DNA of 43,132 bases, from contig JBMYRC010000018.1 in the NCBI GenBank assembly GCA_049601975.1, forward strand, positions 1 through 43,132, written 5' to 3'. The translations under genes and the position numbers were made by a program. Within the stretch, counting starts at the first letter, position 1; every line of letters begins with the position of its first letter. A model generated the notes under the pieces. That model ran no database searches. It had not been told where the DNA came from and saw nothing but the letters and a program-made list of their open reading frames with translations. This stretch comes from UBA6544 sp049601975 (lineage in GTDB: Bacteria > Pseudomonadota > Alphaproteobacteria > UBA8366). Shown here in pieces: positions 23,071 through 31,946 of the stretch.

Positions 23071-24963
23071 GTGGCAACAACTAACGATACGCGCAAGGAC
23101 GGCCTATTGCGCCATATTTCGATTGCGAGCGCGACCGCCTTCATCGCCGCTACCGTATTATTGGCCATCATTTGGCATCACGAAGCGAGTGACCGGGCGA
23201 TTAACGTGGCCGAACAACAGAGCGTTCACTTAGCTGAGCTGATGTTAAACGCGCTTCGCGCGGGCAGCGCGCCACAGCCGAATCTCGGGCTTGAATCGCC
23301 GTTTGCGAAAAACCGGTTTAACCGCGCAAGTTTTGACAAGGCAATCCGGGCACTCGCGCACGATACGTCAATTTTAAAGGTGAAGCTCTTCAGCCCCGAC
23401 GGAATCGCTATGTATTCGTCTAGGGCGGAAGAAATTGGACAACGCGAATCAAGGACCGGAGAAGTCCAACGCACCTTCGAAAAAGGAGCTCCAAGCAGCC
23501 ATTATTTGAAAAGAACGCAATTTCAAGGATTTGGTGACCCGCTGAAAGACGTTGATATTGTAGAGACGTGTATCCCCTATATTTCCAGTTCAGGAAAAAG
23601 CCTCGGCGTTTTTGGGGTTTAATCAAACGTAACCGACGAAATGTCGACAGTACGACAATCCATCTGGCAGGTGGTCGCCCTTTCGGGTCCCATCTTCGGG
23701 ATCCTTTATATATTTCTATTCTTCGTCGTGCGCAGAGCAGAGCGCGAAATAACCCGGAACTACGAAGAAGTAGAAAGCCGGGATGCCTTTATCAGTCTCC
23801 AGAATGGGGAGATCGAGCGCGAGATGACCGGCCGCCTTCAAGCGGAAGAGGAACTTGGGACCTATACGCTCTTGCTGCAGCGCACGCTGGAGACCATCGA
23901 GCATGGCATCTGCGTCTACGACCACGATCTGAAACTGGTCGCCTGGAATCAGAAATATATCGAGATAACCGGACATGACGCGGTACGCGTCCAACGTAGC
24001 CGAAACGCGTATGACCTGATTCACGATCTGGCCGTTCAAGGACAATTCGGCGACGGTGACCCCGCCAAATTGGCGGCCGCACGCGAACAACATTATTTCA
24101 AGAGAACGGAGTATACAGTTGAGGAGCGATTGCGGTCGGACGGCAAAACGATACTGATCGAACGAACACCCATGAGAGATGGCGGATACGTCTCCTGCTT
24201 CACGGATATTTCGTCTCAAAGGGCCACGGAACGTGACCTCATGCGGGCGAAGGAAAACGCCGAATTCGCCAATCGTGCAAAATCCAAATTCCTGGCCAAT
24301 GTCAGCCATGAGCTGCGCACGCCTCTCAATTCGATCATCGGGTTTTCCCAATTGTTGCAACGCGATATTCCCGAAGAAAAGCGCGCCGAATACGCGCATG
24401 ACATCATGTGGTCGGGCACGCATTTGTTGGAAGTGATCAACGATATCCTGGATGTCTCGAAGATCGAGGCTGGGGAATTGACCTTGCGTCACGAACCGGT
24501 CGACCTGCGACTCCTGTTCGATGAATGTGATCGCATGTTCTCCGAAAGACTCCAGCACGGACAATTGGAACTGACCACGGAAGTGAAGACTTCCATTGAG
24601 ACGATACCGGCTGACCCACTGCGCTTGAAACAGGCGCTCTTCAATCTCCTGGGAAATTCGGTCAAGTTTACAGCGGCGGGCGGCATAATCAAAATGACCG
24701 CTGGTGAAACGGCTGATGGTCGAATGGAAATCGCCATCGCCGATTCAGGTATCGGAATCGCGCGGGACGATTTGGATAAAGTGCTGCAACCGTTCGGGCA
24801 GGCGAGCAATGTTCACAATCGCGCTTATGAGGGCAGCGGCCTCGGTCTGTATCTCGTCAAATCCATTGTCGAGCTACATGGCGGCGAGCTCATTCTCGAC
24901 AGCGAGCCCGGCCGGGGAACAACAGTCACCATGCGACTTCCGACCCAAGGGATAACAGATTAA
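23071..24963 (+). pseudogene. PAS-containing sensor histidine kinase split by a single in-frame TAA
   Basis: One continuous frame of 630 positions with a single TAA at 23620-23622 (position 184, GVFGV-stop-SNVTDEM). Before it: a membrane helix (IASATAFIAATVLLAIIW) and a periplasmic sensor region. After it: a second helix (ALSGPIFGILYIFLFFVV), a coiled coil, a PAS domain (LLQRTLETIEHGICVYDHD), the HisKA H-box NVSHELRTPLNS with His413, then N, G1 and G2 boxes (ADSGIGIA, GSGLGLYLVKSIVELHGG). Families of this build usually have Tyr near the stop position. ATG 23641 could start a shorter kinase with one helix, so partial activity is conceivable. No response regulator is adjacent. The stop shares TTAA with the convergent TauD gene. 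Confidence 0.8.
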
Positions 24964-25871
24964 GGGGCCGTCGCCGGAATAATGGCTTCGCCTTTGATCA
25001 GGCTACGATGCATTTCTCGGGGTTGAGTGTGATCGATTTTGCTGCGGGTATGCATGGTGCAACGATTATCCCACATAATCGCGTCTCTTGGCTGCCAGAC
25101 CTGCGTCCAAACAAACTTCGCCTGTTTGACATGCGCCCATAATTCATCAAGCAAGGCTTCGCTCTCGTTCTGCGGCAATTCCACGATATAACTCGACGGT
25201 GAGGCATACCGCCGGCCTAGGTAAAGCGCATTCCGCCCGCTATCCGGATGACGTCGGACCATTGGATGGACAGGTCCGTCCACTTCCTCGCGCGTCGTCG
25301 GAATCTTCGCCGTCGGGCGGGCACCACCTGCGGTATTGCGGCTGTTGTCGTGACGAATGTGAAGATTGAGCAACCGTTCCTTCATGGCCATCGGCAAAGC
25401 TTCGTAAGTCTCGTACTGATTGACGAAAGACGTGTCACCGCCGCCGTTGATCGGCACCTGAATGCCATAGAGGATGCTGCCTTTCGGCGGGTTGTCGACA
25501 TAGGAATTGTCGGTATGCCAGTACAACTCACTGCTGCCGGTCCCGGAGTTTTCCTTCTCGGGTTTACCGTCTCTATCGAGATTAGAAATAATTGTGATCC
25601 CCGGGAGATGCGAGACCCGGCCCGATTTCGTGTCGTATCCGGCGTTAATGTAGTACTGACGCGAACCTGCTACCTGAGAGCCGCCGAAATCGTCGGCCAG
25701 CCGAACCAAATCTTCGTCCGACAAATCCTGGTCGCGAAAACGAACCACCAGATGATCGTTCCATGCCTGCTTCACGAAGGCCCTATCGTCGTCGCTCAAC
25801 GGTTTCGAGAAATCGATACCTTTAATATCCGCGCCGAGCGCCGAGCCGCTGGGAATAACTTCGCGTGTCAT
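24960..25871 (-). CDS. TauD/TfdA-family 2-oxoglutarate-dependent dioxygenase (second copy)
   Basis: A 303-residue iron/2-oxoglutarate dioxygenase. HxD ligands are in YWHTDNSY, the distal His in DNRCTMHTRSKID, and the oxoglutarate-binding Arg in REMHRSLIKGEA. ATG 25871 is selected: GGAGG lies 8 bases upstream, and the track-like extension from TTG 25886 only adds EET. It differs from the copy at 14415 throughout apart from the motifs, so it is not a recent duplicate. It is convergent with the histidine kinase, overlapping by 4 bases, and divergent from the crotonase-P450 cassette (150-base gap). Substrate unknown. Confidence 0.86.
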   Translation of the reverse strand: MTREVIPSGSALGADIKGIDFSKPLSDDDRAFVKQAWNDHLVVRFRDQDLSDEDLVRLADDFGGSQVAGSRQYYINAGYDTKSGRVSHLPGITIISNLDRDGKPEKENSGTGSSELYWHTDNSYVDNPPKGSILYGIQVPINGGGDTSFVNQYETYEALPMAMKERLLNLHIRHDNSRNTAGGARPTAKIPTTREEVDGPVHPMVRRHPDSGRNALYLGRRYASPSSYIVELPQNESEALLDELWAHVKQAKFVWTQVWQPRDAIMWDNRCTMHTRSKIDHTQPREMHRSLIKGEAIIPATAP

Positions 25872-26021
25872 AATCGTTTCCTCCAAACCAAATTTACATA
25901 CTTTCCAGTAATATTAGATCGGATTTAGAAATTCACAGTCATGATGCGGTCCTCGTTTTCCGCCACCTGTCGGTCTATCTCTGTTCAAGAAACATTCGCC
26001 GCCAAGGGCTCAGGAGGAAAC

Positions 26022-26822
26022 ATGACTTATCGCCACATCAAATTCGACGTCAGCGATGAAATCGCGACGATCACACTCAACCGGCCGGAAGCCCGCAACG
26101 CGCTCAGCACGGAAATGCGCGAAGATATGAGCACCGCGCTCGAGGAGATCAAGGACCGCGCCGGCGATGACGTGAAAGCGGTCATCTTGACCGGCTCCGG
26201 CGGCGCCTTTTGCGCCGGCGGCGACGTCAAAGGCATGGGCAACCGGGAGATGACGCCAATGGATCAGCGCAACCGCATGCGCTCGGGCCACAACCGCATC
26301 TACGATATTGTCCATTTAGAACTCCCGGTCATCAGCCTGGTTGATGGTGCCGCCGCTGGGGCAGGTTGCAATCTGGCGCTGCTAGGCGATTTCGTCTTGG
26401 CGACACCGCGCGCCTTCTTCACGCAGGCCTTCGCGAAAATCGGTCTGATCCCCGATTGGAGCGGCTTCTTCGTGCTGCCCCGTCTCGTCGGTATGCAGGT
26501 CGCCAAGGAGCTGGTCTTCACCGGTCGCCGGGTTCACGCCGAAGAAGCGAAGGAACTCGGCCTGGTCCATACCATTGTCGGGCAAGACACCGCGATGGAA
26601 GAAGCCCGCGCCTTTGCACGCCGGTTCTGCGATGCCTCCACCGCCGCCATCGGCATGGCAAAGACGATCCTGAATGAATCCTACAATCAGGATTTCCGGA
26701 CGCTGCTGGAAATGGAAGCCATGGGCCAATCTCTGGTCCGAGAGACGGAGTTCCACCGTGAAGCCGTGCGCCGCTTCAAAGGGAAAGACACGCCGTTGTT
26801 CGATTGGGACCGGCAGAAATAG
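26022..26822 (+). CDS. PaaG-like enoyl-CoA hydratase/isomerase
   Basis: A 266-residue crotonase-fold protein. ATG 26022 is fixed by AGGAGG 6 bases upstream; the frame is open further but lacks homology there. Oxyanion-hole segments are FCAGGDVKGM and DGAAAGAGCNLALLGD. In place of the hydratase glutamates it has Asn and Phe; instead Asp145 in KIGLIPDWSG matches the conserved Asp of PaaG/ECI-type isomerases, which move double bonds or open epoxy-CoA rings. It is the first gene of a plus-strand cassette with P450, CMD-like, GMC and amidohydrolase genes and is 16 bases from the P450. It likely acts on a CoA-activated ring or unsaturated acid. Intact. Confidence 0.86.
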   Translation: MTYRHIKFDVSDEIATITLNRPEARNALSTEMREDMSTALEEIKDRAGDDVKAVILTGSGGAFCAGGDVKGMGNREMTPMDQRNRMRSGHNRIYDIVHLELPVISLVDGAAAGAGCNLALLGDFVLATPRAFFTQAFAKIGLIPDWSGFFVLPRLVGMQVAKELVFTGRRVHAEEAKELGLVHTIVGQDTAMEEARAFARRFCDASTAAIGMAKTILNESYNQDFRTLLEMEAMGQSLVRETEFHREAVRRFKGKDTPLFDWDRQK

Positions 26823-26838
26823 AAATCGGGAGATCGTC

Positions 26839-28056
26839 ATGCAGCGCCGAAACGTCGACCTTTCGGACAATACCGCCTTCGGGGCAGGGTTTCCGCACGA
26901 CACGTTCAATTGGCTCCGCGAGCATGACCCTATCCACTGGCACGATGCGACGCCCAAAAGTCCGGATGGCGAAGGCTTTTGGGTCGTCAGCCGTTATGAC
27001 GACATCATGGAAGTCTTTCGGACACCGGAGTTGTTTTCTTCCAATACAGGAGGAGAGCGCACTGGTGGCGGTACAACGCTGAAAGACGAGCGCGCTGCCG
27101 GCAAAGTTCTGAACTATACCGACGCCCCCCAACACCGAACGTTGCGCCAATTGGTCAATAAAGGCTTCACCACTCGGGCGTTGGGAGTGTTGGAAGAGAA
27201 CCTCGAGGATCGCGCCAACGCTTTGATTGACGCATTTCCGGAGGGTGAGAATTTTGATTTTGTCCAAGCCTTCGCCCGCGAATTACCGCTCCAGGCGATC
27301 TGCATGATACTTGGCGTACCGCAAGACGACCGCACCGAACTCTGCGACTTGATCGAACAAGGCCTGGCCACGGACTCGCCCAATGTCGTTGCCATCGAGT
27401 ACATCAAAAAAATTCAAGTCTATGCGCGCGGTATCGTTGCGGAGAAACGCCGTAACCCGGCGAATGATATTCTCTCGACCATCGTGCACGCGACCTTGGC
27501 CGATGAAGGCGGCCGGAAACTGACAGACGAGGAACTCGTCAATTTCTTTATTCTGCTGTTTCCCGCCGGAGCGGAGACAACGCGTAATTCCTTCGGGGCC
27601 GGCCTGCGCACCTTGATCGAGCATCCGGACCAATTGGCGCGACTGCGCCGGGAGCCAGAACTGATGCGCTCGGCCATCGAGGAAATTGTGCGTTGGACAA
27701 CACCGTCGATCTACAAACGCCGCACAGTGACGCGCGACGCAGAGTTCCACGGACGGGATCTTAAATGTGGCGACAAACTAACGGTATGGGAAATGTCCGC
27801 GAACCGTGACGAGCGCGTCTTCGACGATCCGTTCACGTTCGATATCACGCGCAGTCCGAACCGTCATATCGGCTTCGGATTCGGCCCGCATATTTGCCTC
27901 GGCGCGGCTCTCGCGCGATTGGAACTCAAAATTGGGCTTAACATTCTGCTCGACCGCATCGCCGAATTCGAGATCGAGGGTCCGCCCGCATGGGTGCCGA
28001 ACAATCGCCTGCTCGGCCTCAAACGATTACTTCTACGCATCACATTTAAAGGATAA
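26839..28056 (+). CDS. Cytochrome P450
   Basis: A 405-residue soluble bacterial class I P450 monooxygenase. ATG 26839 has GGGAG about 6 bases upstream; the open frame to 26674 overlaps the crotonase and is discarded. The I-helix oxygen-binding motif is AGAETT (243-248), the ExxR pair is in EEIVRW, and the heme-ligand loop is GFGFGPHICLGAALARLE with Cys353. The domain beginning, DTFNWLREHDPIHWH, resembles CYP steroid/terpenoid/linalool-type enzymes. No ferredoxin or ferredoxin reductase lies next to it, so electron donors must be elsewhere. Position suggests oxygenation of the substrate later handled by the GMC dehydrogenases. Confidence 0.93.
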   Translation: MQRRNVDLSDNTAFGAGFPHDTFNWLREHDPIHWHDATPKSPDGEGFWVVSRYDDIMEVFRTPELFSSNTGGERTGGGTTLKDERAAGKVLNYTDAPQHRTLRQLVNKGFTTRALGVLEENLEDRANALIDAFPEGENFDFVQAFARELPLQAICMILGVPQDDRTELCDLIEQGLATDSPNVVAIEYIKKIQVYARGIVAEKRRNPANDILSTIVHATLADEGGRKLTDEELVNFFILLFPAGAETTRNSFGAGLRTLIEHPDQLARLRREPELMRSAIEEIVRWTTPSIYKRRTVTRDAEFHGRDLKCGDKLTVWEMSANRDERVFDDPFTFDITRSPNRHIGFGFGPHICLGAALARLELKIGLNILLDRIAEFEIEGPPAWVPNNRLLGLKRLLLRITFKG

Positions 28057-28061
28057 GATTG

Positions 28062-28430
28062 ATGAGCGATTCGAATGAGCGCCGGGAAAAGGGAAAAGCG
28101 TTCGCGCGCCGTATTTTGAAAGACGGACCGCCGCCGTTTCCCGTGCCGAAGAAATTTCAGCGGTATACTTTAGAGAACGTCTTCGGCGATTTGTGGCAAG
28201 ACGAGGATTTGGAATTGTGGGAGCGTTCGCTCGTTACCTGCACGATCCTGGTTGCGTTGAATCGTGAAGGCGAGCAAAAAATTCATTTGAAAGCCGCCAA
28301 GGAACTCGGCGTTCCGCGCCACAAACTGGAAGCGATGATCATTCACGCAGCGCATTATGCTGGTTGGCCAGTCGCGGCATCCGCCTTCCGGACTTTGGCG
28401 GAAGTTTGGCCGGAAGAAGAGGAAGCGTAG
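28062..28430 (+). CDS. Carboxymuconolactone decarboxylase-like family protein
   Basis: A 122-residue helical protein beginning at ATG 28062, 5 bases after the P450 stop, with AAAGGA about 8 bases upstream. ERSLVTCTILVALNREGEQ and HLKAAKELGVPRHKLEAMIIHAAHYAGWPVA match the CMD/AhpD-like fold. In this branch the Cys near LVTCTILV is not part of a CxxC pair, so peroxidase activity is unlikely. It is the usual length for a single CMD domain. It probably acts on a lactone or ring-cleavage intermediate within the cassette; the exact reaction is not known. Confidence 0.8.
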   Translation: MSDSNERREKGKAFARRILKDGPPPFPVPKKFQRYTLENVFGDLWQDEDLELWERSLVTCTILVALNREGEQKIHLKAAKELGVPRHKLEAMIIHAAHYAGWPVAASAFRTLAEVWPEEEEA

Positions 28431-28469
28431 TCCCCTCTCTCCTCGCGGAAGAAGGATAGAGTGAGGGGA
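28431..28469. repeat. REP-like palindrome before the first GMC gene
   Basis: TCCCCTC (28431-28437) pairs with GAGGGGA (28463-28469), with extra pairing between TCTCTCCT and AAGGATAGA inside. It resembles the CCCTCTCC...GGGTGAGGGG palindromes dispersed in many proteobacteria. It starts immediately after the CMD stop; no T-run, so a repeat or mRNA stabiliser rather than a terminator. Confidence 0.45.
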
Positions 28470-28511
28470 AAGACGCCGCTTTATGAAGATTACGTTCAGG
28501 GAGTTTCGAGC

Positions 28512-30110
28512 ATGACGTCTGAAACATTCGACTACATCATTGTCGGTGCTGGATCAGCCGGGTCCGTCTTGGCGAATCGGTTGAGCGCCAGCGGCGATCA
28601 TTCCGTCCTCGTTCTGGAAGCCGGACAGGAGAGCCATCCGTGGTCGCGGATTCCGGTTGGCTTTGCGAAATTGATCGAGAATCCAGCCGCTAATTGGCTG
28701 TACGAATCCGAGCCCGAGGAAGCGTCGGGCGGACGTCGTATCCCTGTGCCGCGCGGCAAACTGCTCGGCGGCTCCAGTTCCATCAACGGCATGGTCTTCG
28801 TGCGCGGTCAGGCACAGGATTACGACCAATGGGCGCAACTCGGCAATCGCGGATGGAGCTACCTCGACGTGCTGCCGATCTTCAAGGAAATGGAAAGCTA
28901 CCGGGGCGACGGCGATGACGAGTATCGCGGTCGCGACGGTCTGCTGAAAGTGAACGAAAATATCGAGAGCGGTGAGATATACGACAAGCTGATCGCGGCG
29001 GCGGCGGAAGTCGGTATCGACTATACCAAGGATTATAACGGTGCCAGCCAGGAAGGCATCGGCATGACCCAAGCAACGATCCGAAATGGTCGTCGCATGA
29101 GCACCGCTTATTGCTATTTGGATCCGGCACGGAGCCGAAGCAATCTGAAAATTCAAGCGAACGCATTGACCGAACGCCTGACCTTCGAGGGCAAGCGCTG
29201 CACCGGCGTACGCTACCGACAGGGTGGTCAGACGCACGAAGCCACCGCGCGGCGAGAAGTCATCGTCAGCGCCGGGTCGATTAATTCACCGCAACTGTTG
29301 GAGCTGTCCGGTATCGGCCAAGCGGAGCAACTACAGGCGCTCGGTATCGATGTCCTGCATGAGCTGAAAGGTGTGGGTGAAAATCTGCGGGATCATTATT
29401 CGCCGCGCATGAAATGGAGTGTGCCGCGAGAGCTTGGCCTCACATACAACGACAAGGGGCGGGGCCTCGGTCTCTTCTGGCAGGCGCTGAAATACGCTTT
29501 CACCGACAAAGGGTTGCTCGGGCTTCCGGCGGCACCTATCCGCGCCTATGTCCGGACCCGTGAAGGCTTGGAAGCACCGGACGCAGCCATCTCGTGGATT
29601 CCATTCCTCGCCAACGAGAATTTTCAATTACACGAACAGTCGGGCATTACAGCGATTACTCATGTCCTCCGCTCGGACAGCACTGGCAATATTCACGTCA
29701 CGTCAAACGACCCAGGCACACCACCAGCCATCCGGTTCAATTTCCTTTCGGCACAGACCGATCGCGAAATTCTGCTGGAATCCATGCGCATCACACGACG
29801 CATCATGAATGCAGGTCCGATGCGGGACGTCTCTAAAGATGAAATGGCGCCTGGCGTCGACAGCCAGTCCGACGACGATCTTTTGGAGTGGGTGAAACAC
29901 AATGCGGAGACGACCTATCACCCAGTCGGAACCTGCAAGATGGGCAGCGACCCGATGGCCGTTGTCGATGATCAACTTCGCGTCCACGGCATCGAAGGTC
30001 TGCGTGTTGCCGATGCCTCGATCATGCCGACCCTGACGTCGGGGAATACCAACGCGCCGTCGATTATGATCGGCGAGAAGGCCGCGCGAATGGTATTGTC
30101 GGCGGCGTAG
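28512..30110 (+). CDS. GMC-family flavoprotein oxidoreductase, tandem copy 1
   Basis: A 532-residue FAD-dependent glucose-methanol-choline oxidoreductase. The dinucleotide-binding motif is VGAGSAGSVLANRLS; GMC signature 1 is GKLLGGSSSINGMVF and signature 2 SAGSINSPQLLELSGIG. The catalytic pair is His470 (YHPVGTCKMG) and Asn514 (GNTNAPS), 44 residues apart as in choline oxidase. ATG 28512 is chosen, with GGGAG about 9 bases upstream. It probably oxidises an alcohol to an aldehyde with electrons passed to an acceptor; choline dehydrogenase activity is possible but not shown. It is followed by two close paralogues on the same strand. Intact. Confidence 0.92.
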   Translation: MTSETFDYIIVGAGSAGSVLANRLSASGDHSVLVLEAGQESHPWSRIPVGFAKLIENPAANWLYESEPEEASGGRRIPVPRGKLLGGSSSINGMVFVRGQAQDYDQWAQLGNRGWSYLDVLPIFKEMESYRGDGDDEYRGRDGLLKVNENIESGEIYDKLIAAAAEVGIDYTKDYNGASQEGIGMTQATIRNGRRMSTAYCYLDPARSRSNLKIQANALTERLTFEGKRCTGVRYRQGGQTHEATARREVIVSAGSINSPQLLELSGIGQAEQLQALGIDVLHELKGVGENLRDHYSPRMKWSVPRELGLTYNDKGRGLGLFWQALKYAFTDKGLLGLPAAPIRAYVRTREGLEAPDAAISWIPFLANENFQLHEQSGITAITHVLRSDSTGNIHVTSNDPGTPPAIRFNFLSAQTDREILLESMRITRRIMNAGPMRDVSKDEMAPGVDSQSDDDLLEWVKHNAETTYHPVGTCKMGSDPMAVVDDQLRVHGIEGLRVADASIMPTLTSGNTNAPSIMIGEKAARMVLSAA

Positions 30111-30131
30111 ATCGGGGGATTATTTCGAAAC

Positions 30132-30158
30132 CTTATGGTAAGCTTGTCGAACCATGAG
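30132..30158. repeat. Short palindromic repeat between GMC copies 1 and 2
   Basis: CTTATGGT (30132-30139) and ACCATGAG (30151-30158) pair with one G-T wobble around AAGCTTGTCGA. The sequence is close to the TTATGGTGAGCTTGTCGAACCATGAG-type REP element known from alphaproteobacteria. No T-run follows. Confidence 0.45.
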
Positions 30159-30202
30159 CACGAGAGAATGCGGACAATAACAGTGACGTGGATGAGCATA
30201 GG

Positions 30203-31804
30203 ATGAGAAACGAGAACTTCGATTATATCGTCGTCGGTGCAGGATCGGCTGGATCCGTGTTGGCGAACCGCTTGAGCGCCGACAGCAAGCACAAGGTCCT
30301 GGTTCTAGAAGCCGGGCGGGAGAGCCATCCGTGGTCGCGCATTCCTGTTGGTTTCGCCAAGCTGATCGATAATCCGGCGGCCAACTGGCTCTATGAGTCG
30401 GAGCCGGACGAAGGGGCGGCGGACCGGAAAATTCCGGTGCCACGCGGCAAGCTTCTCGGTGGATCCAGCTCCATCAACGGCATGGTTTTCGTGCGCGGCC
30501 AAGCGCAGGACTACGACATGTGGGCGCAGATGGGCAATCGCGGCTGGAGCTATCAGGACGTACTGCCGGTCTTCCGAGAGATGGAGAGCTACAACGGCAG
30601 CGGTGATCCTGAGTTCCGGGGTTCGGGTGGCCCCCTGAAAATCAGCGACAACGTTGAGGAAGGCCCCCTCTACGACAAGATCATCGCGGCAGCCGGTCAT
30701 CACGGCATCAAGTATACGAAGGATTACAACGGTGCCCGCCAAGACGGGATCGGCATGACGCAAACGACGATCCGCAGCGGGCGGCGAATGAGCACGGCCT
30801 ATTGCTATCTCGATCCGGCTAGAGGCCGATCCAATCTCACCATTCACGCTAATGCCCTCACTGAGGCCTTAATCCTGGACGGCAAGAAATGCACTGGCGT
30901 GCGCTACATCAAGGACGGTCAAACCCGGACCGCGACAGCCAATCGCGAGGTCATCGTCTCCGGTGGCACGATTAATTCACCGCAATTGCTGGAGCTCTCC
31001 GGTATCGGTCAGCCGGATGTGCTGAAGGCGCAAGGCATAGAAGTGCGACACGAGTTGAAAGGTGTTGGCGAGAACCTTCGCGATCATTTCGCACCCCGTT
31101 TCCGGTGGTCAGTGCCGAAAGAGTTGGGTCTGACATATAACGTCCACGGACGTGGTGTTCGTCTCATCTGGCAGGCGATGCGCTATGCGTTTACGGACAA
31201 GGGACTGCTTGGTATGTCATCGGGCCCGCTGCGCGCCTTCGTCCGCACCCGCGAAGGACTCGACGCGCCGAACGCAATGATCGGTTGGGTACCTTTCTTG
31301 ATGGGTCCAAATTTCACCCTCGACCGGAACTCCGGCGTCAGCGCCTTTACCCATATCCTGCGCTCGGAAAGTACTGGCAGCATCCACATCGCGTCGGCAA
31401 ACGAGCAACAACCGCCGGCGATCAAGTTCAATTTCCTGTCGGCCCAACTCGACCGCGACGTGACTTTGGAAGCGACCCGCCTCACGCGGGAGATCATGCG
31501 GGCACCATCGCTCGAAGGGATCGTCCGGGACGAACTGGCGCCCGGCGTCGGTATTTCCTCCGACAGCGAAGTGCTGGACTGGGTCAAGGCGACGGCGGAG
31601 ACGACCTATCACCCAGTCGGCACCTGTAAGATGGGTAATGACCCGATGGCTGTCGTCGACGATCAATTGCGCGTCCATGGAATCGAAGGGTTGCGGGTCG
31701 CAGACGCGTCGATCATGCCAACCCTGACATCCGGCAACACCAACGCACCCTCGATCATGATCGGCGAGAAAGCCTCGAAGATGGTGTTGGCGGCAGTGGC
31801 GTAG
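30203..31804 (+). CDS. GMC-family flavoprotein oxidoreductase, tandem copy 2
   Basis: A 533-residue GMC oxidoreductase. ATG 30203 (MRNENFDYIVVGAGSAG) matches the start of the other two copies; GTG 30188 is an alternative with a weaker fit. FAD-binding, signature 1 (KLLGGSSSINGMVFVRGQ) and signature 2 (TINSPQLLELSGIGQ) are all present, and YHPVGTCKMG and GNTNAPSIMIGEKA carry the catalytic His and Asn. It shares long identical blocks with copies 1 and 3 and the sections before the catalytic His show most divergence. It is intact, separated from copy 1 by a 92-base gap holding a REP-like palindrome. It may differ from its paralogues in alcohol specificity. Confidence 0.92.
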   Translation: MRNENFDYIVVGAGSAGSVLANRLSADSKHKVLVLEAGRESHPWSRIPVGFAKLIDNPAANWLYESEPDEGAADRKIPVPRGKLLGGSSSINGMVFVRGQAQDYDMWAQMGNRGWSYQDVLPVFREMESYNGSGDPEFRGSGGPLKISDNVEEGPLYDKIIAAAGHHGIKYTKDYNGARQDGIGMTQTTIRSGRRMSTAYCYLDPARGRSNLTIHANALTEALILDGKKCTGVRYIKDGQTRTATANREVIVSGGTINSPQLLELSGIGQPDVLKAQGIEVRHELKGVGENLRDHFAPRFRWSVPKELGLTYNVHGRGVRLIWQAMRYAFTDKGLLGMSSGPLRAFVRTREGLDAPNAMIGWVPFLMGPNFTLDRNSGVSAFTHILRSESTGSIHIASANEQQPPAIKFNFLSAQLDRDVTLEATRLTREIMRAPSLEGIVRDELAPGVGISSDSEVLDWVKATAETTYHPVGTCKMGNDPMAVVDDQLRVHGIEGLRVADASIMPTLTSGNTNAPSIMIGEKASKMVLAAVA

Positions 31805-31812
31805 GAGCAGAA

Positions 31813-31857
31813 GTGCCGCCATTCCGGGACCCGTCCTGCGGGAACCCGGAATGGCAC
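31813..31857. repeat. REP-like palindrome between GMC copies 2 and 3 (CATTCCGG family)
   Basis: CCATTCCGGG (31819-31828) and CCCGGAATGG (31845-31854) are perfect 10-base arms, flanked by GTGCC/GGCAC, with a nested CCCG/CGGG stem. The outer core CATTCCGG/CCGGAATG also ends the element at 39836-39955, so this is one dispersed repeat family. There is no T-run downstream. Confidence 0.6.
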
Positions 31858-31946
31858 TGTTCTTCGATATCCAAATCCCCGGCCGTTTCCCTCGCTCCAA
31901 TCCAGCTTACTCTTAGTCCAAGATTCAGCGATCGAGGGAATGCGTT

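Noticed and set aside
23716..24564. Antisense 282-residue frame opposite the histidine kinase
   Set aside because: The kinase motifs on plus are unmistakable; the antisense has no support.
26674..26838. Upstream extension of the P450 frame
   Set aside because: Overlaps the end of the crotonase gene; the P450 domain begins after ATG 26839, which has a ribosome-binding site.
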